DNA of 40,976 bases from a bacterium UBP8_UBA817 (GTDB lineage Bacteria; Margulisbacteria; Marinamargulisbacteria; CAMDBA01), in the NCBI GenBank assembly GCA_945888995.1, contig CAMDBA010000011.1, forward strand, positions 1 to 40,976. Reading direction: 5' to 3'. This document shows, one piece after another, positions 18,405 through 26,581 of the stretch. Both the position numbers and the translations under genes were made by a program. The notes beneath the pieces were generated by a model. The model did no database searches. It was given only the letters and a program-made list of their open reading frames with translations, and had not been told where the DNA came from. Positions within the stretch are counted from its first letter, which is position 1. Each line of letters begins with the position of its first letter.

Positions 18405-18703
18405 GGGCACCTAAAAAGCCTAATTTCTAATTGAGTGTCAACCGATTGAATCGTGATCCGCGACATTGAAATTTTAGGATAGAGCGCCACTTCAATTTCC
18501 GTCTGTTTGAGCGAAGCGAGTTTAGGGAGTTGAAGAAAGCGGCATCCGTTAAAAAATTTCACGCGCTACGAATAGTAAATCCAAGGAAGGTGGATTCCTC
18601 CCTTGGCATTTCTATAAACCTATAAACCCATTAACTCATTTAATTGTTTCAGTAACCTAAATTCAGGGAATAATTCTAAATAAGGAAAGGGGATAACCAC
18701 ACC
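18405..18703. other. Intergenic region before the beta-oxidation operon
   Basis: No gene seen. An imperfect hairpin lies at 18581-18606 (CCAAGG A AGG paired with CCT C CCTTGG, loop TGGATT). A GAGCGAAGCGAG stretch near 18510 resembles short sequences that recur between genes in many bacteria. The last 25 bases hold the thiolase ribosome site AAGGAAAGGGG. Confidence 0.4.
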
Positions 18704-19993
18704 ATGAAAGAACGCATTGCCATTGTAGACGGTCTAAGAAGCCCACTATGTAAATCCGGCGGCACCTTCGCTAACATCGCCGCTGATGATCTTGCTGCCA
18801 TTATCGTTCGAGAGCTCGTCGCCAGACTGGACGTCGATAAAAACGAAATCGACGAGGTGATCATCGGCAATGTTGCCCAACCGGTCAACGCAATGAATAT
18901 CGCCCGCGTGATCGCCTTAAAGGCCGGATTGCCATTATCCGTCCCCGCTTACACCGTTCATCGGAATTGTGCATCCGGAATGGAAGCCCTTACCAGCGCT
19001 GCTGATAAGATCTGGGCAGGTCAGGCGAGAGTCGTCGTCGCAGGCGGCGTGGAATCTATGTCTCGGATTCCGTTATTATTCGGCCGTGAAATGACCCAAT
19101 TAATGACCAATCTCATGAAATCCCGTACGGTTGTTCAAAAATTAACCGCGCTTTCCCGGTTCAGACCCTCTTTTCTAAAGCCGGTTGTTGGCGTCATCGA
19201 AGGCTTAACCGACCCGATTTGTAATCAGATTATGGGCATGACCGCCGAGAATCTCGCAAGAGAATTCGGTATCGGCCGTGACCTCCAGGATGAATATGCA
19301 TGCCGAAGCCATCAAAAGGCGATTCAAGCTATGGACGCGGGTATTTTTAAAGAAGAAATGGTGCCGATTCCATTACCTCCCGCCTATCATTTTCTTCAAG
19401 ACCAAGACGACGGCCCTCGGAGTAATCAATCGATTGAAGCCCTGGCCAAATTAAAACCGTATTTCGATCATAAAAACGGTACGGTGACCGTTGGTAATTC
19501 CTGTCCGCTGACCGATGGGGCAGGGGCCTGTCTGGTGATGACCGAATCTCACGCAAAAAAACTTGGATACAAGCCGATCGGCTATTTAAAAGCGTATGCG
19601 TATGCGGGCCTGGAACCGAGCCGTATGGGGCTGGGGCCGATATATGCGACGTCAAAAGTTCTTGATGCCACAAAAGTAAAAGTAAAAGACATTAAGCTTG
19701 TGGAGCTGAACGAAGCCTTTGCTGTCCAGGTATTGGCGAATTTGAATGCATTTGGATCAGCGGAATTTGCCAAAACCTATTTAGGAAAATCCCGTGCTAT
19801 CGGTGCTATTAATCCAGATATTTTGAATGTGAACGGCGGTGCGATTGCATTAGGACATCCTGTTGGTATGACCGGTATCCGGTTAGTGACGACCTTATTA
19901 AAAGAAATGAACCGTCGGAATCTAGACCTCGGTCTGGCAACTTTATGCGTAGGTGGCGGGCAAGGAGCATCACTTCTATTGGAGGGTCAATAA
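18704..19993 (+). CDS. fadI: 3-ketoacyl-CoA thiolase (FadI type)
   Basis: Last step of beta-oxidation: cleaves 3-ketoacyl-CoA with CoA to acetyl-CoA. The acyl-carrying cysteine is C89 in HRNCASGMEA. The histidine loop is GGAIALGHPVGMTG and the second cysteine is in CVGGGQGAS. Length 429 and the long internal insert around residues 125-170 match the FadI/trifunctional beta branch rather than the shorter acetoacetyl-CoA thiolases. The hydratase/dehydrogenase partner starts one base after its stop, as in fadIJ operons. Confidence 0.94.
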   Translation: MKERIAIVDGLRSPLCKSGGTFANIAADDLAAIIVRELVARLDVDKNEIDEVIIGNVAQPVNAMNIARVIALKAGLPLSVPAYTVHRNCASGMEALTSAADKIWAGQARVVVAGGVESMSRIPLLFGREMTQLMTNLMKSRTVVQKLTALSRFRPSFLKPVVGVIEGLTDPICNQIMGMTAENLAREFGIGRDLQDEYACRSHQKAIQAMDAGIFKEEMVPIPLPPAYHFLQDQDDGPRSNQSIEALAKLKPYFDHKNGTVTVGNSCPLTDGAGACLVMTESHAKKLGYKPIGYLKAYAYAGLEPSRMGLGPIYATSKVLDATKVKVKDIKLVELNEAFAVQVLANLNAFGSAEFAKTYLGKSRAIGAINPDILNVNGGAIALGHPVGMTGIRLVTTLLKEMNRRNLDLGLATLCVGGGQGASLLLEGQ

Positions 19994-19994
19994 A

Positions 19995-22145
19995 ATGGCA
20001 GCTTGGACGCTTTTGACTACGTCTGAAGGGGTTGCGACATTACAATTCGATTCAGCGGACGAAAAAATCAATAAACTCACGCCGAAAAACATGACTGAGC
20101 TAGCGGCCTGCATCGCCGAGATCCGGAATAATGCCGATATTAGGGTGCTGCTGATCAAAAGTGGAAAACCTAATATGTTTATCGCAGGTGCAGATATTGC
20201 CGAAATCCGGAATATTACCTCTGCGGCCCAAGGCGAACAGAAAGCCCGTGACGGTCAGCATGTATTTGCGTCATTGGAGGCATTACAAATTCCGACCATT
20301 GCCGTTATTGACGGACCTGCATTAGGCGGCGGATTGGAACTGGCACTTGCATGTCGGTATCGTCTGGTGTCGGACAATACCAAAACCCAACTTGGCTTAC
20401 CCGAAGTATCCTTAGGCATTTTACCGGGATTCGGGGGAACACAGCGTTTGCCTCGTCTCGTTGGCGTTTCAGCGTCACTAGACCTAATTCTGACCGGAAA
20501 AATGATTGATGGACGAAAAGCGGAAATGATCGGATTGGCCGATGCGTGCTATTCGTCCGCTTTTCTTAATGAGAAAGCCGATTTGATTGCCAAAGACGTC
20601 GCAGCCGGGCATCCGTTTGTGAATCGAAAGTTACAAGGAAAATGTTTGGAAACCCTATCGGAAAAGACTCCCATGGGCCGCTTTATTTTATTTAAATTGG
20701 CAAAAAAGCAATTGATGGCCAAAACAAAAGGCCGTTATCCCGCACCGTTATTGGCGCTGGATGTCGTTAGGGATACGTATCGCCAGACTGCGCACGATGG
20801 CTACCTGGTCGAAGCTGAAGCCTTTGGACAGCTCGTCATAACACCCGAAGCTAAAACGCTGATTCAATTATTTTATACAAGAGAAGACCTTAAAAAATAT
20901 CCCGGCCCCGCGCCTAAAAAGGCCGAAAAACCGATTCAATCGACGGCGGTTGTCGGTGCAGGGTTGATGGGGGGTGGTATTTCCTGGCTTCTGGCGCATA
21001 CCGGCTATACAGTTCGTATGAAAGATATTAGCTGGGAAGCTATTCTGAAAGGATATGAGTCCGTCAAAAACATTCAAAAAAAATTAATTTCAAGGCAAAA
21101 AGTAACTACTCACGAAGCGGATATGGCCACTATCAGAATTTCCGGTATCCTGGATTACAGCGGCTTTGCGAAAACAGATTTGGTGATCGAAGCCATCGTA
21201 GAAAATATGGCGCTCAAAAAATCCGTCTTCAGCGAATTGGAAACCGTGGTTTCACCAACTGCGTTACTTGCAACCAATACGTCCTCATTATCGATCACCG
21301 AGATGGCATCCGATCTGAAACATCCGGAACGATTTGCTGGATTTCATTTTTTCAGTCCGGTTCATCAAATGCCATTAGTGGAAGTCATTCGCGGCGAGAA
21401 AACATCCGATCATACGGTGGCCAGATTGGTTGAGTTAGCGATAAAACTTAAAAAAACACCGATCGTCGTAAAAGATGGACCGGGATTTTTGGTAAATCGT
21501 ATCTTAATCCCATATGTAAATGAAGCTGTCCGATTATTAGCCGAAGGTGTGCCTTTACCTAAAATCGATGCGCTGATGGAAGACTTTGGAATGCCGTTAG
21601 GGCCGCTGAGTTTGGCGGATGAAGTCGGGCTCGATATTGGCTATAAAGTCGCAAAGATTCTTGAAGAAGGCTTTGGAGATCGGATGCAGGTATCCGGTTT
21701 GTTCGAGTATCTTCATCAGTATCCTGCCATGCTTGGAAAAAAGACCCGAAAGGGATTCTATCTCTATGAGGATAAAAAGAAACGACCGAATCCGGATTTA
21801 GCCGGAACTATTCAATCGTATCAGGCCGAATCAGGTCTCAAACCGGCTACGATTTTGGATGAAGATATCGTCGCTCGAATGGTGTTATTAATGGTAAATG
21901 AAGCCGCCAGATGTTTGGAAGAAGGCACCGTCGAAAAGCCGGCCTATCTGGACATGGCCATGTTGATGGGAACCGGTTTTCCGGTGTATCGGGGCGGTGT
22001 TTGCCGGTATGCAGATGCCATTGGAATAGATGTTGTGGTCGAAACCCTGCATCGATATTCCGACATATATGGCGCGCGTTTTGAACCGGCTAGGCTTCTC
22101 TTAGAGATGAACCGAGAGTATACGCCATTTTATGACTATACCTAA
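19995..22145 (+). CDS. fadJ: Enoyl-CoA hydratase / 3-hydroxyacyl-CoA dehydrogenase fusion
   Basis: Bifunctional beta-oxidation alpha subunit, about 716 residues. The N-terminal crotonase domain has FIAGADIAEI, GGGLELALAC with E115 and LPEVSLGILPGFGGTQ with E137, the two catalytic glutamates. The dehydrogenase part begins with the NAD fold VVGAGLMGGGISWLLAHTGY, then GFHFFSPVHQMPLVEVI with the catalytic histidine. The ATG at 19995 has GGAGGG 8 bases upstream, inside the end of the thiolase gene. It should form a complex with the preceding thiolase. Confidence 0.95.
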   Translation: MAAWTLLTTSEGVATLQFDSADEKINKLTPKNMTELAACIAEIRNNADIRVLLIKSGKPNMFIAGADIAEIRNITSAAQGEQKARDGQHVFASLEALQIPTIAVIDGPALGGGLELALACRYRLVSDNTKTQLGLPEVSLGILPGFGGTQRLPRLVGVSASLDLILTGKMIDGRKAEMIGLADACYSSAFLNEKADLIAKDVAAGHPFVNRKLQGKCLETLSEKTPMGRFILFKLAKKQLMAKTKGRYPAPLLALDVVRDTYRQTAHDGYLVEAEAFGQLVITPEAKTLIQLFYTREDLKKYPGPAPKKAEKPIQSTAVVGAGLMGGGISWLLAHTGYTVRMKDISWEAILKGYESVKNIQKKLISRQKVTTHEADMATIRISGILDYSGFAKTDLVIEAIVENMALKKSVFSELETVVSPTALLATNTSSLSITEMASDLKHPERFAGFHFFSPVHQMPLVEVIRGEKTSDHTVARLVELAIKLKKTPIVVKDGPGFLVNRILIPYVNEAVRLLAEGVPLPKIDALMEDFGMPLGPLSLADEVGLDIGYKVAKILEEGFGDRMQVSGLFEYLHQYPAMLGKKTRKGFYLYEDKKKRPNPDLAGTIQSYQAESGLKPATILDEDIVARMVLLMVNEAARCLEEGTVEKPAYLDMAMLMGTGFPVYRGGVCRYADAIGIDVVVETLHRYSDIYGARFEPARLLLEMNREYTPFYDYT

Positions 22146-22172
22146 AATAGGCGAATGAAAGGGGTTTAAAAC

Positions 22173-24035
22173 ATGGATATTTCGGATAATAAAGAAAAAC
22201 AACACTCATTAGATGTCGCTGAAGATTCCCGGGAACAGGATTGGAAATTACCGAGTTTTACTGCCGAATTGTTTCAAGGTCGGTTTCGGTGGGATCTGAT
22301 TCATCCGTATCCGGACCAAAGCGCTGAAGATAAAGCCATTGGAGACAAACTTTTAGTCGACCTAGAAGCAGTGCTTCGAAAACATATCGATCCCGAAAAA
22401 ATCGATCGGACCGGAGAAATGCCGAAATCGGCACTCAAGGCTTTGGCGGATAAAGGATTTTTTGGGATGAAAATCAGCAAAGAATACGGAGGGCTCGGCG
22501 TATCGATCTTTAACTATGCCCGTGCAATGCAGCTGGTCGGGAGCTGGTGCGGCTCAACAGCCGTATGGTTATCAGCACATCAAAGCATCGGTGTTCCGCA
22601 GCCATTGGCGTTATTCGGGACCTTGGAACAGAAACAAAAATATCTGCCTCGCTTAGCCAAGGGCGCAATTTCCGCATTTGCCTTAACAGAACCTGATGTC
22701 GGATCTGATCCGGCTAAGATGAGCACGACAGCGACGTTATCGGAAGATGGAGCGCACTATATTCTCAATGGTGAAAAACTCTATTGTACGAATGGCCCCG
22801 CAGCAGAATTAATTGTCGTGATGGCAGCAACCCCATCGATAAAAGTACGAGGCCAAGATAAAAAGCAGATTACCGCCTTTATTCTGGAAACCGATAGCCC
22901 CGGATTTGAAGTCGTTCATAAGTGCTCATTTATGGGGATTCGGGGGATTTCCAATGGTCTGCTTCGATTCAATAATATTAAAGTGCCGAAGGAAAATATG
23001 ATCGGAGAGCTGGGTCAAGGATTGAAAATCGCGCTGGTCACACTCAACGCGGGGCGTCTGACGATTCCGGCAGTGTCGACCGGTGTTGGCAAACTGTGTA
23101 TGACATACTTGCAAAAATGGGGAAATGAACGGGTTCAATGGGGACAACCGATCGGCCAACATGAAGCGGTCGGCGCACGGCTGGCCAAAATGACTGCCGA
23201 TACGTTTGCGATGGAAAGCGTGAGTTTTATCACGGCCTCATTTGCGGATCGGAAAAACGCGGACATTCGCCTCGAAGCGGCCATGGCCAAGTACTTTGGA
23301 TCGGAAGTCGCTTATAAAATTGCCGACGACACCCTCCAAACCCGCGGTGGGAGGGGATTCGAAACCAGTGAATCTCTACGGGCCCGGGGAGAAGACGCTG
23401 TCCCGATCGAACGTATTTTGCGTGACTTGAGAATTAACCGGATTATCGAAGGAACCTCCGATATTATGCAGCTCTTCATTGCAAGAGAAGCGATGGATAT
23501 TCATGTCCGTTATATCATGGGTGTTTTGGACAAACATAAATCACTCAAAGAAAAATCCAAACTGGCCGGAAAAGCCGCGTTGTTTTATACCAAATGGTAT
23601 CCGATGCAGTGGATGCCGAATATCCCATCTTTCCAAACAAAACATCTCTCAAGGCAAAATATCTCGCATCTGAATTATATTAACCGGACGGCCAAACAAT
23701 TGGCCCGATCGCTCTTTCATACCATGGGACTTTATCAACAAAAACTCGAAAAAGAGCAGCTGATCCTGGCAGCTTATGTCGACATCGGAACCTATTTATT
23801 TGCGATGGCCGCGAGCCTGTCCCGTGCTGAGATGATCTTATCGTCAAATCCGGATGAAAGTGTTCAGGACGTTGTGAATCTGTTTTGTACCGAAGCCAGA
23901 GAGATTATCGAAGACCGCTTTAACGGAATGGGTCATCATCATCGCAAACTACTCGGAAAAGTAAATGCACAGTTTCTAAAAGGTCGTTACGAGTGGATGA
24001 TCACAGATATTATGAGAGATGGAAAAAATACTTGA
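22173..24035 (+). CDS. Acyl-CoA dehydrogenase with C-terminal extension
   Basis: Flavin enzyme for the first step of beta-oxidation. FALTEPDVGSDPAKM and the NGEKLYCTNG loop are family signatures. The catalytic base is E426 in RIIEGTSDIMQ. At 620 residues it is longer than short-chain members, and the roughly 170-residue helical C-terminal extension resembles VLCAD/ACAD9-type enzymes that act on long chains. A ribosome site AAAGGGG precedes the ATG. Electron-transfer flavoprotein genes are not in the window. Its 3' end overlaps the following gene by 17 bases. Confidence 0.94.
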   Translation: MDISDNKEKQHSLDVAEDSREQDWKLPSFTAELFQGRFRWDLIHPYPDQSAEDKAIGDKLLVDLEAVLRKHIDPEKIDRTGEMPKSALKALADKGFFGMKISKEYGGLGVSIFNYARAMQLVGSWCGSTAVWLSAHQSIGVPQPLALFGTLEQKQKYLPRLAKGAISAFALTEPDVGSDPAKMSTTATLSEDGAHYILNGEKLYCTNGPAAELIVVMAATPSIKVRGQDKKQITAFILETDSPGFEVVHKCSFMGIRGISNGLLRFNNIKVPKENMIGELGQGLKIALVTLNAGRLTIPAVSTGVGKLCMTYLQKWGNERVQWGQPIGQHEAVGARLAKMTADTFAMESVSFITASFADRKNADIRLEAAMAKYFGSEVAYKIADDTLQTRGGRGFETSESLRARGEDAVPIERILRDLRINRIIEGTSDIMQLFIAREAMDIHVRYIMGVLDKHKSLKEKSKLAGKAALFYTKWYPMQWMPNIPSFQTKHLSRQNISHLNYINRTAKQLARSLFHTMGLYQQKLEKEQLILAAYVDIGTYLFAMAASLSRAEMILSSNPDESVQDVVNLFCTEAREIIEDRFNGMGHHHRKLLGKVNAQFLKGRYEWMITDIMRDGKNT

Positions 24036-25185
24036 TACGGCCTACACGATTGCGCTTGTAAATTTACGAAACCGCTACGGCTCCGGGGGGATTAGTGCAG
24101 GCAGTACCCATTTTTCGGAACTCTGGACCCGGGACAGTAGTTTTGCGTCTTGGGGCTGTCTGGCAGTAGGGGATGTTCAGATGGTCAAGGGCAATCTAGC
24201 TTTATTGCTCAAACATACGAGCCCGGCCGGCCATGTGCCCTTAAGGCTGGGCCAAAAACATTTTTGGCTACGTTATCTGGGATTTAACGGCAATACGTAT
24301 CCCCGGTTTAAAGAAGATAAATATGTGTCAGAAGCGACTGACAGTAATTCACTTTTGATGATTTCATTTGCCGAATATATTAAAAAAACACAGGATAAAT
24401 CATTTGCGCTGTATCATCTCTCCAAGCTTCAGAGCATCATCGATTGGAATTTTTCAACTGATAAAGACGGAGATCTACTAATGGAAGAAGGTCCCTATGC
24501 CGGTTGGGCTGATAGCCTAAAAAAAAACGGACACGTGCTCTATACGAATATTTTACATTGCAAAGCTGTCCAGGCTTTTTCTGAGATCTGCGATTTTTTA
24601 GGGGCAAATCAGAAGAAAAAACACTATGTCGAGCTGGCAGCTAAAATCAAACATCGGATTAATACTGTATTTTGGAATGGACGTTATTATAGCGACTGGG
24701 TGAATCATCAGCGGCGGGATTATTTTTCGACCGATGGTAATTTATTGGCGATTTTGTTTGATATTGCATCCCTCGGTCAGGCGGCGAGAATTCAGCATTT
24801 CATTCATTATGTCGGGCTGGATAAAGGCTTTTGTATCGGAACCAATTATCCTAAATATGACAATAAACATGTCTTCCCGTTATTTTTTATGATTCACCTT
24901 CATGACTATCATAATGGCCTGCAATGGCTATGGCTGGGATGCCTGGATGCAGTGGTTAAACACCGAATGGGATTAAAGAAAGAAGCGATCGAGACTCTCG
25001 AAAAGCTCGCCGAAAAAATTATCGAATACAACGGCATCTACGAGGTCTACCATGAGGGAAAACCCGTAAAGCGAACATTTTATAAAAGCGAAACAGGATT
25101 TGCGTGGTCGTCAGGCCTTTTTATATGGGCCTGTCGGCAAGTAGCGGAGGCCACATTGCCGACAAGTGAGGAAGTAAAATCTTAG
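24019..25185 (+). CDS. Glycoside hydrolase-like (alpha/alpha)6-barrel protein
   Basis: Begins within the last 17 bases of the acyl-CoA dehydrogenase gene. Residues 20-50 (YGSGGISAGS, then ELWTRDSSFA) match the substrate-binding start shared by amylo-alpha-1,6-glucosidases, GH63 and GH100 invertases. D165 in PYAGWADSLKKNG is placed like the general acid, and ETGFAWSSGLFIWA closes the barrel. No signal peptide, so a cytosolic enzyme acting on an internal glucan or small saccharide is likely. At 388 residues it is only the catalytic barrel. The substrate cannot be assigned. Its link to a fatty-acid operon is unusual. Confidence 0.8.
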   Translation: MEKILDTAYTIALVNLRNRYGSGGISAGSTHFSELWTRDSSFASWGCLAVGDVQMVKGNLALLLKHTSPAGHVPLRLGQKHFWLRYLGFNGNTYPRFKEDKYVSEATDSNSLLMISFAEYIKKTQDKSFALYHLSKLQSIIDWNFSTDKDGDLLMEEGPYAGWADSLKKNGHVLYTNILHCKAVQAFSEICDFLGANQKKKHYVELAAKIKHRINTVFWNGRYYSDWVNHQRRDYFSTDGNLLAILFDIASLGQAARIQHFIHYVGLDKGFCIGTNYPKYDNKHVFPLFFMIHLHDYHNGLQWLWLGCLDAVVKHRMGLKKEAIETLEKLAEKIIEYNGIYEVYHEGKPVKRTFYKSETGFAWSSGLFIWACRQVAEATLPTSEEVKS

Positions 25186-25946
25186 ATACAGGCTTTAATA
25201 ATCGCTGAAAATGAATCCGCTTTAAGGCTGGCGCCACCGACAAGGGCACCGTCGATGTCGGGCTGTCCCATTAATTCTTTGCTGTTTTCCGGTTTTACCG
25301 AACCACCGTATTGGATCTGGATGGAGGCTGCTTTTGCCTCACTAAAGATCGAGGCTAATTGGCCACGGATGAAGGCATGAACGTCTTGTGCTTGAGCAGG
25401 GCTTGCGACCTTCCCGGTACCGATGGCCCATACAGGCTCATAGGCGATAACAATGGGTTTGTTTTGAGTTAATACCTCACCTGAAAGATCAGCTAGACCG
25501 GCTTTCAGCTGGGTTGCGATGAGCTCAAATGTTCGGTCGGATTCCCGTTCTTCTAATGTTTCTCCAACGCAAACTATAGGGATGAGGCCATATTCAAAAG
25601 CAGTTTTAACTTTTTGATTGACGGAAGAATCGGTTTCGCCGAAATGCTGGCGGCGTTCCGAATGTCCGATAATCACGTAGTTGCAATTGTGCGACACGAT
25701 CATCGGTGCGGAGGTTTCACCGGTAAAGGCGCCTTCTTTTCCTAAATACAGATTCTGAGCGCCGACTTTGAGGCTTGTTCCTGCAACTGCAGAGATAACC
25801 GTTTCAATATTAATCGCCGGTGGACAAACCACGATCTCCACTTCGGTCACAGATCCGACTTCAGCGGCCAATCCTTTCGCAAGGCTTTCAGCCTCTGACT
25901 TCGTAGTAAACATTTTCCAGTTACCTGCAATAATCGTCTTTCTCAT
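25182..25946 (-). CDS. tpiA: Triosephosphate isomerase
   Basis: Interconverts dihydroxyacetone phosphate and glyceraldehyde-3-phosphate. GNWKM near the start holds the substrate lysine. H95 lies in IIGHSERRQHFGETD, and the catalytic glutamate is in AYEPVWAIGTGK. The phosphate loop region IQYGGSV and LVGGASL are present. Length 254 is standard. The ATG is preceded by AAGGAG. The 3' end overlaps the convergent glycoside-hydrolase gene by four bases. It is the last gene of a leftward operon that also contains a sugar kinase. Confidence 0.97.
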   Translation of the reverse strand: MRKTIIAGNWKMFTTKSEAESLAKGLAAEVGSVTEVEIVVCPPAINIETVISAVAGTSLKVGAQNLYLGKEGAFTGETSAPMIVSHNCNYVIIGHSERRQHFGETDSSVNQKVKTAFEYGLIPIVCVGETLEERESDRTFELIATQLKAGLADLSGEVLTQNKPIVIAYEPVWAIGTGKVASPAQAQDVHAFIRGQLASIFSEAKAASIQIQYGGSVKPENSKELMGQPDIDGALVGGASLKADSFSAIIKACI

Positions 25947-25973
25947 CTCTAGCTCCTTGAATTTTAATTTAAT

Positions 25974-26555
25974 TTATTGTGAATCTTCGGCTGATTCTAA
26001 ATCAGGCTGAATGACTAAGAATTTCTCAATGACTTTTGGATCGTACATCCGGCCAGCATAGTCCTTGAGATCCTTGAGCGCCATTTCAGTGGTGAAAACG
26101 ATTTTTTTGAAGGACCGTTTAGCCGTCATCGAATCATACGCTTCTGCAACATGAATGATCCGAGAGCCAAGTGGAATTTCATCGCCTTCAAGCCCGTCTG
26201 GATATCCGAAGCCGTTAATATTTTCATGATGGTGGCGGATCAGGTCTTTGATGCCGGAATAACAATCGAGATCTTTGAGCAATTGAGGTCCGTACTCAAC
26301 GTGTTGCTTCACTTCTTCATATTCGTCCATATCCAGTCGTCCGCTTTTTTTGAGAAGGTCATCGGATATCTTGATGTTTCCGATATCATGCAAAACCGCA
26401 GCTGTTGAAATAATCGCTTTTTGCGCGTCATCCATATCGAACTGAGTCAAAATTTTGTCTACAATTCGCTGAACGCGAAGAGAGTGTTCGTAATTATCCT
26501 CATCTTTTTCTTTGAGCTTAGTTAATAGGTCGGAAATTTTCTCTTGATCACTCAT
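25974..26555 (-). CDS. HD-GYP domain phosphohydrolase
   Basis: A 193-residue stand-alone HD-GYP protein, probably a cyclic-di-GMP phosphodiesterase or related nucleotide hydrolase. The metal ligands are visible: H24, H56-D57, H85, the HHHE cluster (108-111) and the GFGYP loop (115-119). In the usual HHExxDGxGYP the Asp is Asn here (ENINGFGYP). There is no receiver or sensor domain, so control must come from partners or expression. The ribosome site AAAGGA precedes the ATG. It is in the same leftward run as the pyrophosphatase-like gene and tpiA. Confidence 0.9.
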   Translation of the reverse strand: MSDQEKISDLLTKLKEKDEDNYEHSLRVQRIVDKILTQFDMDDAQKAIISTAAVLHDIGNIKISDDLLKKSGRLDMDEYEEVKQHVEYGPQLLKDLDCYSGIKDLIRHHHENINGFGYPDGLEGDEIPLGSRIIHVAEAYDSMTAKRSFKKIVFTTEMALKDLKDYAGRMYDPKVIEKFLVIQPDLESAEDSQ

Positions 26556-26581
26556 AAGTAATCCTTTCTAAATTCACCAGA

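Noticed and set aside
18299-18562. Minus-strand frame over the end of the thioredoxin-reductase-like gene
   Set aside because: Overlaps a conserved coding region in antisense and extends into an intergenic repeat-like stretch; no ribosome site.
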